Below, in pieces: positions 1 through 10,417 of a DNA stretch of 64,000 nucleotides (position 1 is the stretch's first letter; each line of letters starts with the position of its first letter). Source of the DNA: Taeniopygia guttata. Lineage: Eukaryota > Chordata > Aves > Passeriformes > Estrildidae. The notes under the pieces were generated by a model. It saw only the letters and a program-made list of their open reading frames with translations, was not told where the DNA came from and ran no database searches. The translations under genes were made by a program, and so were the position numbers. Where the stretch lies: positions 3,472,001 through 3,536,000 of the forward strand of contig NC_133025.1 in NCBI RefSeq assembly GCF_048771995.1, in the 5' to 3' direction.

Positions 1-1408
1 AGGGGCACAGCTCGCATAAAATCTCACCCATCTCCAAAATATGTTGATCTATTTAAAATCTGGAGGAGTATGATGAAATCTGTACTTGTGTGGTTTTCCT
101 TTGTATATTTGATTGTACTCTAAGTTACATTTTTTTTGACTGGGTTGTTTTTTTTTTCCCTGCACAACAACATTTTTAAGAAAGAAATGCCTTTTTTAAA
201 AAAACCACAAATATTGGCTGTGCATTTTAGAGGCAGAAATAACAAAAATAGTGTCCAGGTCATTAGTGAAAGACACACTTCGTAAAGCTCTATTGTTCTG
301 CTAAATTAAATAGCTTGAAGTTTGACTGTGCCCCTTATAAATGACTTGATTATTTCATACCCCGCAATGGTACATGTATTTATTTCATGTTGAGATTTTA
401 GAATTTAGGATTAAGGAAACACTTATTGTGAATAGTTGTCTGATGAATTAATCAGATACTCAGCTTCTTTCTGCGTGTTGGGGTTCTGCTGGTGCTGAAG
501 GTTGGATGCCATGGGAGATCACTTGAGAAAAATTAATTTTTATTCTCCAAATCCATGATCCTTTATTGTTTTGGGAGAAAACAGCATGACATGGCATAAA
601 AGCGGCCATGCTCAGGTGATCCTGGTGATCACTGAGTTATTTCTGTATCCTGGGGCTTTCTCACTTCTTGGATGGGGAAGGGAAGCAGTTTGACAAATCC
701 ACGCTGGCATTTACTTGTTGCTTTGTTATCCCTTCCTGGCAGAAAACTGTAGCCAGAGTCAGGAATCTTTCTGACTGGTGTCCTCCTCTTTCCATCTCTT
801 TTTTTTTTTTTTTTTTGCAAATACTTTTTTTTTTTTTTTTTCCCCTTGCAAATTACCATTTTCAGTAGAACAAGAACTGCACTGACCTTGAGCAATGAGA
901 TGCTCTGTGCTTCATTTTCCACTCCGTCCCCAGTTATTTAGTTATTCCATTATCTGGAGCAATCCAGTTCTTCTTCATAGAGGTTTGAGTAGTTCTTCCA
1001 GGTCTCTACTTAGCCTAGTAAGGCAATGAGGAATTCTTTTTTGCTACTTCTGCTGGAAGTTTACTAATGAATGTGGTTAAATAGAGAATGTAGCATCAGA
1101 GCATTCTTTTTCAGGACAATAACTCTCATAACTCTACTTAGATTTTTCTGTTTGTTTTTCTGGTTGCTTGCTCTTCTTTTGCTTCAATTCCCAGTAAGGT
1201 ATGGATATAATTTTTCTATTCTATAGATTTGAATCCAAAGCACAGAGCAGGACATAAAGAACAACCCTTCCAATATTCAACTCCCACTGAAGTGTCTTAG
1301 GGTGCCTGGAACAGAGGGGTGCCAGGTGTGACCCCAAACCAAGAGCAGGTCATCACCTCTCTGAATTAGGTGCTGGAGGCCAGCAAGGAACAGTCACAGA
1401 TCTGAGAA
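1..1408. other. Non-coding, presumably beyond the gene's 3' end
   Basis: AT-rich unique-looking sequence with the paired T tracts at 799-841. No CR1, exon or RNA gene seen. Confidence 0.5.
799..841. repeat. Paired poly(T) tracts
   Basis: Two T runs of about 17 (799-816 and 825-841) separated by GCAAATAC. A second TTGCAAAT follows at 847-854. This looks like local duplication of a T-run plus GCAAAT unit. Confidence 0.8.
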
Positions 1409-1455
1409 GACACCACAAATATATATTTGAGCAATAAAATCCTTTAAAAAAAATG

Positions 1456-1461
1456 TTTATT
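1456..1461 (-). terminator. AATAAA polyadenylation signal candidate
   Basis: AATAAA on the minus strand about 870 bases past the candidate stop codon. A U-rich stretch follows, then a GT-rich downstream element about 32-50 bases further on. The order and spacing are right for vertebrate cleavage and polyadenylation, but hexamers of this kind are common by chance in AT-rich DNA. Confidence 0.3.
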
Positions 1462-1769
1462 CACTTTATCTGTGGCTACAAGGAGTTTCTTTGGTCAACT
1501 CTGCAGTAGGTTTTGGAATCTATTTCTAGTTTGTCAGTGTTATGCTCAAATCACCAAGCAGTCTCCAAGGTTCATCTTGATAGAGCAGTTTCAGGAATAC
1601 TCTGGCAATCAAAATCAGAGAAGCAGTCAAGAAGGATGGAAATATTTTCCAGTGTTGACTAAAAGCAAGCAGTAAGCTTGAAGCATTACTTAACAATGTA
1701 ATGAGAAACGTCAGCTCAAGCAAATACTTATTTTTTTTAACAGAATTTGTTTTCTTTGTTGTGTTGCAG

Positions 1770-1852
1770 AAGAAGGAACGGTGGCTGAGTTGCACAAGTG
1801 AACCAGGACGACGCAAAATGAAGTCAAAGAGGAATGCTCATTTTCCTATTTT
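1770..1852 (+). other. Exon-like segment with good splice sites
   Basis: The plus strand has a tract TTTGTTTTCTTTGTTGTGT leading into TGCAG at 1769, and a donor TTTT|GTAAGTCT after 1852. The 83-bp segment is open in one frame only (KKERWLSCTSEPGRRKMKSK, then about seven more residues); the other two have stops. The basic peptide is not recognised. It runs opposite to the main gene candidate and inside its proposed 3' UTR, so at most one reading is likely to be protein-coding. It could be an exon of an antisense or non-coding transcript, or chance. Confidence 0.3.
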
Positions 1853-2293
1853 GTAAGTCTATTGGTCAGCTTTTCTGTAAGGCACACATTTCATTATAAA
1901 GGCCATTAGTTTTTCTTATTTCCTGGGTTTTGAGTTGATTTTGTAGAACTGTCTGGGTTCCCCCTTTTTGAGCCACGTGGCTCAACATGAGTGGCACGAG
2001 GTGGATCTTTTCTCTCCCTTTGTGCCTTGGCACAGTGATGACAAAGAAGGTCAAGACTGGGTTGTGTCTTAATTACTGCTGTAGCTGTGGTGATCCAGGG
2101 GTGTGAAGAGGAGAGATCTGAAAGCAAGAAGGGCTGGAAAGGGATTTTGGCCTCCAAAAGTTTGTTAGTATTGTCTGTAATATCAGCTGGTATAAGAAAA
2201 TCTTGGATCTTACTTTGAGGCTGCTGTATTTTGGCTGAGTATTTTGGAATACATTTAAAACATTTACTTGGGTACTTCAGGAGTTCTTGGTTT

Positions 2294-2327
2294 GATGGGG
2301 CTTGGAGCAACCTGGCCTAGTGGAAGG
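2294..2327 (+). mobile_element. CR1 LINE scrap (3' region)
   Basis: A roughly 33-bp match to the CR1 consensus (GATGGGGCTTGGAGCAACCT, then GG, CTAGTGGAAGG). It is too long for chance but ends abruptly on both sides. It is an isolated internal piece of an old copy, embedded beside the candidate terminal exon. Confidence 0.55.
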
Positions 2328-2328
2328 T

Positions 2329-2505
2329 TTAGCACAAGAGTTTTTCCATTTTGGTCAAAAGAGCAGCACGTTCTTCACTGATATTTTGCATAGCAAGCCT
2401 TGCAGACAATTTTTCTGATTCACTGGTATTCAGTGGCACATTTTGAAGAGAGCTGCTTCCAACTGTCTTGAGCAGAGCGTGTTCGATGTGATAACAACAT
2501 CTACG
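2329..2505 (-). CDS. Possible terminal coding exon, same minus-strand gene
   Basis: Fifty-eight codons plus TAA, entered after AATTGCAG in phase 0, which matches the phase-0 donor of the exon at 17939-18085. An in-frame TAA lies just upstream of the acceptor, so the open frame begins close to the proposed splice site. The peptide begins RRCCYHIEHALLKTVG and ends with an amphipathic, coiled-coil-like helix (ISEERAALLTKMEKLLC). The pyrimidine tract is weak (CCTTGGGTTTTGTAATTACAATTGCAG region), which lowers confidence. Other exons probably lie between this one and 17939 if they share a gene. Alternatives are a retrocopy fragment or a chance ORF. A second minus-strand frame (1906-2310, 134 codons) is open just downstream and overlaps the would-be 3' UTR; I do not treat it as coding. 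The protein family is not recognised. Confidence 0.38.
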   Translation of the reverse strand, partial: RRCCYHIEHALLKTVGSSSLQNVPLNTSESEKLSARLAMQNISEERAALLTKMEKLLC

Positions 2506-2883
2506 CTGCAATTGTAATTACAAAACCCAAGGTGCTTTTACTGAATCTGGTTTCACACCAGCCAACAAGTGGACTCATTATTAAGATGATGTGAGGTTTT
2601 CTGTGTATTGACTCAACTCTAAAATATCTATAACTCTGCAGAATGCGTCTCGGCTTGTTTACTAAGCGAGATGTGTATTTTTAATGCATAGGTTTTGAAA
2701 TTATTGGTGTATTGGTGACTCCAGTTTTTCCAACAGCCTTTGTGGGGTGTTTTAGTTAAAATTGTTTTTAACTTTTATGGATGCCATTATAATTGATACC
2801 CATATCTCTTTTTTTTTATTTTTTCTGTCAGAAGAGTTTTTAAGTAATTTGGCAGAGTTGCTTTTTATAGACACTCAATATTT

Positions 2884-2899
2884 AAAAAAAAAAAAAAAA
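2884..2899. repeat. A(16) tract
   Basis: Uninterrupted run of 16 A. A 10-bp direct duplication (ATTCCTTCAA) lies 30 bases downstream. No retrotransposon is attached to either. Confidence 0.85.
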
Positions 2900-3859
2900 G
2901 CAGTAGAACATGTGTCAGGCATCTGCAATTCCTTCAAATTCCTTCAGCATCATGTTTTCCACAATGATTTAATAGCTATTGAGTCTCCTCAAATATCTTT
3001 GTTTCCAAGACCTATTTTATGGTAATAAATCATCCTGGCTGTTAAATTCTTGAAATGATTCAGTAGGACAGTTGTTTCCCTAAGAGATCATAGATAGAAA
3101 TGGAAAAGTCCTTAACCAGGTCAGCTTTTTCCCTGCAATACATGTGGTCAATGCTGGAAGTGATAATGAAGTTGCCAACATTTGTTCTGGTGAGCTGCAG
3201 TTGTCCAGTGTTCCCTGTTCATTTCTTGCTAATTTACAATGAGTTTTCTGTTGGAGGTACTAAATTGCATTGAGAAATGCTGAGCCAGATACAGAATAAG
3301 AGGCTTGTCATGGTGTGGTGAAACTTTCCATTTTAAAAAAGGTCTGTCTCAAAATTCATATAAAAATACCAATGAAATTACTGAAGACTTCCTTAATTTC
3401 CTCTTCCATTTGCACCTGAGGGTGGTGGTGGAGCAGTCCTCAGGGTGGAGGTTGATTTAATAAATTGTATGTGAGTGTGGTTGTGATACCTGGGCTGTCA
3501 GTCTCTGCAGGGTAGTCATGCATTATGTAACCCCTTGTGGCTTTCTGACACCTTGGAAAAAGACTCTTTAATAGGTTATTGCTTACTGGGAGCAGGCAAG
3601 GAGGTAATTCAGCCAAGAGTAGGTGAGGAGTTCTGTGTATTAAGTAGCCCGTCTAGAACATCACATGTGCAGAGAAAAAGGAGCTGTGGTTTTGGTCAAA
3701 ACTCTGGACATCTGGAGTTCAGGGAAATAACCAGCAGGTTAGGAAGGATTCAAGGAGAGATGGTTGGTATCCCTTGACCTGAGGTGTGTATCTCTATGAA
3801 TTACTGTTTCTTTCTGTGATGTTTTCCAAATTGAACATCAGCTATGGTTGCAACCTCTG

Positions 3860-4020
3860 TGGTTGCCCAGAGAAGCTGTCTGCTTCATCCCTGGAAATGT
3901 CCAAGGCCAGGCTGGATGGGGCTTGGAGAAACCTGGGATAGTGGAAAGTCTCCCTGCCCATGGGAAGGGGTTGGAACAAGATGGTCTTTAAAGTCCTTTC
4001 AAATCCAAGCCTTTTTATGA
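3860..4020 (+). mobile_element. CR1 LINE 3'-end fragment
   Basis: Sense-strand CR1 3' untranslated end. It runs from GGTTGCCCAGAGAAGCTGT through GATGGGGCTTGGAGAAACCT to the terminal CTTTAAAGTCCTTTCAAATC region. It is 5'-truncated as is usual for CR1 and moderately diverged. The ATTCTATG tail is degraded to TTTTTATGA. Confidence 0.88.
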
Positions 4021-5513
4021 CGCTTGAATTGTCTTTTAGGTTTCATGTGGAGGACAGCAGTAAGTTCTGGTGTTAGTTCTTCACATAAACATTTCCTTAA
4101 AATAATCAGGCTTTGGGGCCTGGGATTCCTACCTCAGAAAAAGAGGTGAAGCTTTGCAGCTTCTCCAAGGTTTAGAGCAGATTAATGTATAAAATTACAT
4201 TAAATCTCTTACATTTGTTTTGGAAAAGGAAGCTTTGAATTCCTGCAGGCCTCACCTGCCAGACATGAGATAATTCCATTTAAACCATGCATTTTCATCA
4301 GGTGCTTTTACTGCCAGGCACAAACCTTCATATTTTCAATGATGTCCTTTAAAATGATCCAGAATAACTTTTGTTACAGTCACAATAGAGAACAACCTCT
4401 GCACTTAAAAAGATGGACTCCAAAATTCCATCTGCCCATTAGGATCTTGGCAAGAGTACACTGTGTCATGGCACTGTGTTGATTCCAGTTCATGTCTTAC
4501 AGAAAAAAAAAACCAATTGTACTGTGCACACAGACATATTTAGGGTTGGTAGAACTATTTTCTGTCACAACCCTGTTCAAATGGTTTGTTGGTTGGTTGT
4601 GTGAGGCTGGTTTTAAAAGGGGACCAGATGATCAGGAAGCATTCTGCTAACTCATATACCTTCCACAGAGTGGTTTTGTCTGTCCTGTTTGTCACTTGCA
4701 CCTGGGAAGTGAGGGCACCAGGGCTGCTTCAGATCTTAACACAACAGTAAATATTAATATTTTAGCTCTTCATCAGTAAAAGCCCAATATCTGACCTCAG
4801 GAGGAGCTCGCTCCTGCCTCATCTCTGAGCAAGGTTTTTCTTAGAACATATTCTCCTGTGTGCTGAATGAGAAGGAGGGTTTGAAAAGAAAATTACAGAC
4901 AGCAAGGGTAAAGAAAGCCATTCTCTTCTTTAGGTGAGTTCCTTTTTTTCTGAGAAGGTCCATGGGCATGGATGGCATGAAAGGAGACAAACCCTGAAGA
5001 GGTCAGTGTTGGAAGTGAGGGGAGTAGCCACTCACACAGGCAGTGGGTATTCAAAGAGAAACTCTCCATTTGACAGTTCTGTCTTCTAAGATGACTTTGA
5101 AACATAAAAACACAAGTTGGTTTTAAAAGAGGGCTTTTAATTTATGTCAGATATGAAAGTACCTGTAAGTTTAATGTGTGCTCTGCACAAAAAGAGCAGC
5201 TTGCTAAGATGAATTCTTAGATTTGCTTTTTGTGCTTTTTCTCTATGGTGAGGTGGCTCCACAGAGAAAACTCTGGCACCAGCATGGACACTGAGAACCT
5301 TTTGTGTGTCTTTTGTAGGAGCAGTTCTCCTGCCACATGAGCTGTGTGCTGGAGTGATCTGTGTCACTCGCTGCACTTCATGGGGCTAAAGGGTGGTTTG
5401 TCAGCATTTTGGATAATTGCCTCATCTCTGCCTGCAGTGAATGAAGGGTATCTGCATCTGAACAGATAATGCATTAAATGCATTATGCATGGTATTAATG
5501 CAGAAGCATCATA

Positions 5514-5527
5514 AATATATATATATT
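5514..5527. repeat. Short (AT)n microsatellite
   Basis: AATATATATATATT-type run. A nearby palindromic cluster of ATGCAT/GCATTA words (5468-5492) gives strongly AT-alternating DNA. Confidence 0.7.
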
Positions 5528-7099
5528 TAGTAGCATCTTAGCAATTTCAATTTTCATAGTTTCCAAGCAATGTTTTCTCTCTTCATAGGATGGAGAGCTG
5601 CTTCAAATCTGTATTCAGTGTGCCCATGTGAAAAGAAATATGGCTTTAGATAAAAATTTAGGACTTTGTTCTTTTTTCCTGTTTTCTTGGCTCTGAAATA
5701 CTAATTCCTTTTCTACTGTGTGTGTACAGAGGAGGAGCTATTGGGTGAGATACCACATCAGGAAAAAAGAAAGTCTAAGCAGCCCAGAATTAACACTTAA
5801 ATCTGTGTGGAAAACCTTGTTGGAGTGCCAAATGGATTTAGGTTTTTAAAATGAAAGAATGGTAGGACACAGAGATGGAGCCTGGAGATCTGTGTGTTGT
5901 TTGTGCTTCTCATCTGTTGCATAAGCTTGGACAAGCTGCTTTGCATTTTCGTGCTTCATTTCTCCTGTCAGAAATCTGTGTATTTTACTTGCTGTTGGTA
6001 AAGCACTTCAAAATCTTGAATTAGTATTATCATGGACTTCTCTGAGCTTACTTAAAATCCATTTCCTCCTCACTTACAGATTCCTAAGGACAAGAATAAA
6101 TAGAAATTTCTTTTTTTCCTGAATGCTGTGAATCAGCTGATACTCTGCAGCTGCTCAAGGTCGGATTTAACTGATCCTTTCTGCTGTCTGAACATCCATT
6201 GAGCAGCTCCAAGTCCAGAGTCGTGTTGGGTACATTGTGTCCCTAATTCTCTTAGGGACATAGTCTGTCAAGAGGTGTTTCTTTCTTCATTGTATTCATC
6301 AGCCTGGAGTTTTCAGGCCTCCTGGTGTAACTGGCCTTCACAGGCTGATCTTCCACAGAAATCAGCCAGAGCCTGGAGCACTGGTGTGGGTGATGCTAGA
6401 AACTCAGTTTGTATCCCCAAAAAGCACTGTCAAGGTATCGGTGTTCTCTGCAGCATCCTCAGGTGTGTGGCACAGTGCTTCAGCACCTCCTCACCTCCTG
6501 GTCCTCACAAGTGCAGTACTGATGCTGCAAATACCTGGAGTGAATTCAAGCAGGAATTACAGTGTGTGGATGCAGTGGTTAACCAGGAAAGTGCATCGAT
6601 CCTCCTCAGCCAACTGTTCCAGAAATTTAGTTTGTAGGGTGTTAAATCACTGCCATTAGAAGAAATCCCTCTCCAGTTAAACATCCCTGCTCAGAAGCAG
6701 CTGCCACGCTGCTGGGCAGCTCTGCCTGCTTCCATTTCAAACCAGCATCCTGGCAAGGATCCCAGGGATGGGGCTGAGGAAGTGGATGGTGTGAAAGCAG
6801 AACTGTTTGGGCTTTTTGTTCTGCCTCGATCCCTCAGCCTTGCTGTGACTGTGCTGAGGCAGAGCATCTGCATTCCACGTCTGGAGACACAGAGTGAACT
6901 CCTGAAGGGTGGCTGCTCATCCCTGTGCTTCTGTTCAGGGGTGTTAAAAGCCCTGCAGGCTGTACACAAGCGAGCTGTAATTTATTTTAATTAAATACAA
7001 TAGCTGCATGCACGCTGCAGAAGGGATAAGACAGGGATTCCCCACCTCTGATTTATCGTCTTGCTGTTTGGATTTCTTTGCCATTGTCTTCCCACTCAC

Positions 7100-7219
7100 A
7101 GATTTATGCAGGGATGTCTCATCCTCTCCCTCCTGTGCTGTTAGCAATGGCATCTGTCTTTCAAAATACAACTTTTCTTGAATTTTTCTGTTGTGTATAG
7201 CAGAGCTGTCCCTGCCTTC
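7100..7219 (-). other. Weak candidate coding exon
   Basis: Minus strand, 40 codons in phase 0 at both ends, if the acceptor is the GAG just after the (TG)n tract at 7222-7236; using the next AG (GGCAG) gives 112 bp entered mid-codon. The donor is AAATCT|GTGAGTGG, a good consensus. The peptide is polar and helix-like (IHNRKIQEKLYFERQMPLLT, then AQEGEDETSLHKS). It lies on the same strand as, and between, the two better exon candidates. The poor acceptor argues against it, and the family is unknown. Confidence 0.22.
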
Positions 7220-7221
7220 CT

Positions 7222-7236
7222 CACACACACACACAC
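7222..7236. repeat. Short (CA)n microsatellite
   Basis: Seven CA units. On the minus strand this TG tract directly precedes the weak exon candidate at 7100-7219. Confidence 0.85.
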
Positions 7237-8659
7237 CTGTGCAACATTTATTTTAATCAGAGAGCTACAGGAAGCAAAATCCCCATCCTTTGGAAGCCTT
7301 CTCATAGCTGATTCTTATTTTCTGAGTTAGGGAGCTGGGAGTACCCACCCTGGGGCTGGCAGGCAGCCTGGCAGGAAGCTGGACAGACTGGCCTGCTGGC
7401 CAATCTTGTTGATTTTTATAGAGCTTTTTGGTGAAATCAGCACATTTCCACTCAATTGGTGCTTTGCAGTGCAGAGTTGTTGTATTTGGGAGTCTTTTGG
7501 CTGGCTCTGCTTTTAGTCTGCAGCTTGTGACTTCGGGAGATCGTTGACTAATTTTAGTAATTACTAGAGATGATTTTGTGAGAAGAGAGGAGATGTTTCT
7601 GTGGAAGAAGATCTTTTTGGAATAACATTCCTCAGCTGGTGTGAGGGATTGCCTGATGCATGACACTGTTGGGGTAGGTGAGTTGGCTGGCAGCAACCTC
7701 AGTCCCCATCCACAACTCTTGCACAGCAGCTCTTTCTGATCAAATTGCTGCATGGTGTTTTTTCTTTGAATGGCTTACCTGGAGGAAATCAAAACCATGT
7801 GGGACCTGGATGTCCCTCCCAGCTCTTTTGGTAGGGAGGAGTAAGAGCAGTGAGGAAACACAGGCTGGAGGAGCAGCAGAAGCCCTTGGGTCTGGAGGGC
7901 AGCGTGTAGCTGCACTCCATCCACACAGCCCTGCCTGCTGCTCCATCAGGAGTCTTGGGACTCTGCCTTTGGGTCAGGGAATTGCTGGGAGGAAGCCAAC
8001 TTGCATTCCAAGGCTGAAGGCTGAATGCTGTTGGCATTTTCTGGACTTCCTCGGCATCTGATGTAAAACCCCTCAAACCCACTGGCACAGCAGAACCATC
8101 CATGCAGCACTTGAGACAGATCAGGCTGACCTTGAGTGTATTTTCCCCTCTTAGTTCTCTTCAATAAATGAATTTGCCTCCTTGGAAAGTCCTCTAGATT
8201 ATGAAGCCTTTTGAGGCTCTGAGTTTACAATGAATCACAAATTAGCAGTTCCTAAAAAATAATGTCAAGTGAAATCAGACTTTGCTTAAGTTGTTGCTGC
8301 TTTCAGAGCAAACATGAATGTGACCTGGATTCTCAGAAGCAGCTCATGTTGTTGTGGCCTTTGAGTATTCCTTAGAATGGATCTGATGTTTACACAGACA
8401 TAAATAATCATCTGGATAATTTTGTGAGCCACTCTTAAATGGAGTGCCATCCACCAGGGAAGGATATATTTGAAAGTACAAAATACTTGATATGTTTGGG
8501 GGTTTTTGTTGGCTGTTGGAGCTCCAGTGTTTGCTGTGTGAAAGCTGAGTGTATAAATCTCATTAGAGGAGAACTCGGATGGTATCTGAGAGCACCAGTG
8601 AAAAAATAAATAGGAAAACTTGCCTATTGTGTAGTTAGTTTGAATAATTTTAGTGGTTC

Positions 8660-8706
8660 TTGTGTACATGGAGTGTAACTTCACAGGATCCCATCCATGT
8701 ACACAA
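8660..8706. repeat. Perfect 13-bp inverted repeat
   Basis: TTGTGTACATGGA (8660-8672) and TCCATGTACACAA (8694-8706) are exact reverse complements separated by 21 bases. It can form a stem-loop on either strand. Confidence 0.85.
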
Positions 8707-10399
8707 CAGAAAGTAGTTCCTCAGAAATCAAAGGAAGTTTAATCTTATAAAACCTCCATAATAGGAAAGTCTGGCCTTTTTATCCAGAGGCTAAGCTGGT
8801 TAAGCAAACATCTAATATTGACTTATTTCTTAGTCTGGCTTTGGGTGTGAAAACTATCTCTACCAAAATGAAACATGCCTCTTTTTAAAAAAATTTATTT
8901 TATCTGCTTCCCCAAAAAAATGTGTGTGCGATGAGCTTCTGCCTTAGCAAAAGGTGACTCTTTTAACTCCCTTTGTGCTCTGTTTTCTCCCTGTGCTCAA
9001 GGTGCACAGGGAAGCTGAGGTGTCATAACGTGGTCATTTTTAAATGAAACTACAGAGCAGGAGTAAGTCTGCAAAATAGTTTTTTCCATACCCAAGAAGC
9101 GTGAGTCAGATTTTGCTAAATGAGTCAAATCTATCCTCAGATTCGTTTTAGACACTCTAATGGATGTGTAAGTTAGATCAGTGTTATTACTGTGCACAGG
9201 AATGGCTTGTGAAGCTGATGTGGTTTGCAGTGTCCCTGTGAGTGCCAGGGTGGGCAGAGGTGGTGAGGAAATGCAGCAATTTGGGTTTGCCTGCGAGCCC
9301 AGGAATGGCCAGGAATATTCTGCATCACGGAGGGTGCACACAGGTTCCCTTCAGTTCATCCCTGGGAGTCTCCCAGGGCCTGAGAGGTGTTAGTGTGAGT
9401 GTGCTCATCCCAGGTGATGCTGCTCAGCTGTGCCTTCCTCCTGGCAGCCCCTCAGACACGAGGATGGGCACTACCCCTATGGGATTGAAAAGACCTGTGG
9501 AAAACCCTACTCGGCTCATCCCGCATGTTGAGCTTCCAGGCACCAGTGTCACAGCAAGAGAAATACTCTCCTAATGCCTTCCTGGAAATAAATGCCTTTC
9601 CCCATGCTTTCCATTCCTCATGCCAACATTCCTGTGCATAAAGCTGTCCTCCCAGGTCAAGTGTCTGGAGCTGCCACCCTTCACCAGGATGTGACTCCCG
9701 CATGGTTTGCTGGCTGTGTCATGCAGGAACACTCCCTTTCCTCGGAAGGAACTACATGACCATTAAACTTCGAACCACAGGCACCTTCCAACTCTCGGTT
9801 TCTTCTCCTCTGTTCCTGTGTTTAACCCTCCCTCTGAGAAATCAGTCTTTGGATTGTGACTTTTTGACCGGGAAGTGAATTTGATGGCTCCATTCTCAGT
9901 CGTCGCTCTTCGACTGGCCACAGTCAACAAACATCCTAATATTGTGCTCAGAAAAGTGACTAATCCCTCCTGTGTTGAATGAACTGGTAGACAGGCATGC
10001 ATTTATTTTCCCTGTTCCTGTGTGTAATCAAACTAGAAGGAATTTTTGAAATTTTCTTTTTTTCCACAGTTTTTTTGGTGGGGACCCAGAGGAAGTGAGT
10101 GATGGCATTCAAATGTAGCAGTTGAAAGATTTCTGCCGTTACTTGTGGTACAAAGATGGGTTGGCAGCATCAGATACGTGATATGCACAATCCTCTGCAG
10201 GTCCCTGGATGATTTTAATTCTTCTTATAACTCAAACCAGAACTGAGTTGTCTTCAGTCTCAGTGAAGAAGGTAATGTTTTTGGAATTTATTTGGTTGAG
10301 ATCACTCAGATCTTCATTATCTTTTCTAAAGGGTTTTGATTTATAAGATGATGATTGTAGAAGAGTGGAATTCAGGATTCCAGCAGCAATCCTGCCACC

Positions 10400-10417
10400 T
10401 TTTTTTTTTTTTTTTTT
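10400..10417. repeat. Poly(T) tract, about 18
   Basis: A T run ending in CCCTCTAG. It reads like a polypyrimidine tract, but no convincing exon follows on the plus strand. Confidence 0.8.

Larger units (their letters stand above)
1436..2328 (-). other. Possible 3' UTR of the minus-strand gene
   Basis: If the TAA at 2329-2331 is the true stop, about 890 bases of untranslated sequence follow. They contain a CR1 scrap at 2294-2327 and end near a canonical AATAAA (minus strand, 1461-1456). A GT-rich stretch (TTTGTGGTGTCTTCTC, about 1424-1409) sits downstream of the expected cleavage site, as a polyadenylation signal requires. The assignment rests on the terminal exon being real. It conflicts with the plus-strand exon-like segment at 1770-1852 unless that is antisense. 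Confidence 0.3.
2531..7099. other. Intron-like DNA
   Basis: Apart from the CR1 copy at 3860-4020 and small simple repeats, I see nothing. ORFs here are short, overlap on both strands and have no splice-site support. Confidence 0.5.

Noticed and set aside
1906-2310. 134-codon minus-strand ORF beside the candidate terminal exon
   Set aside because: It is in a different frame from the exon and overlaps the CR1 scrap. Lysine- and serine-rich but no domain; treated as 3' UTR unless homology is found.
7265-7753. 162-codon minus-strand ORF
   Set aside because: Chance-length, no recognisable domain. Candidate splice sites inside it are weak and do not agree with a single exon.
9029-9061. Acceptor/donor pair (tract before 9001, GTAAGT at 9063) suggesting an exon
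   Set aside because: All three frames of the enclosed 61 bp contain stops.
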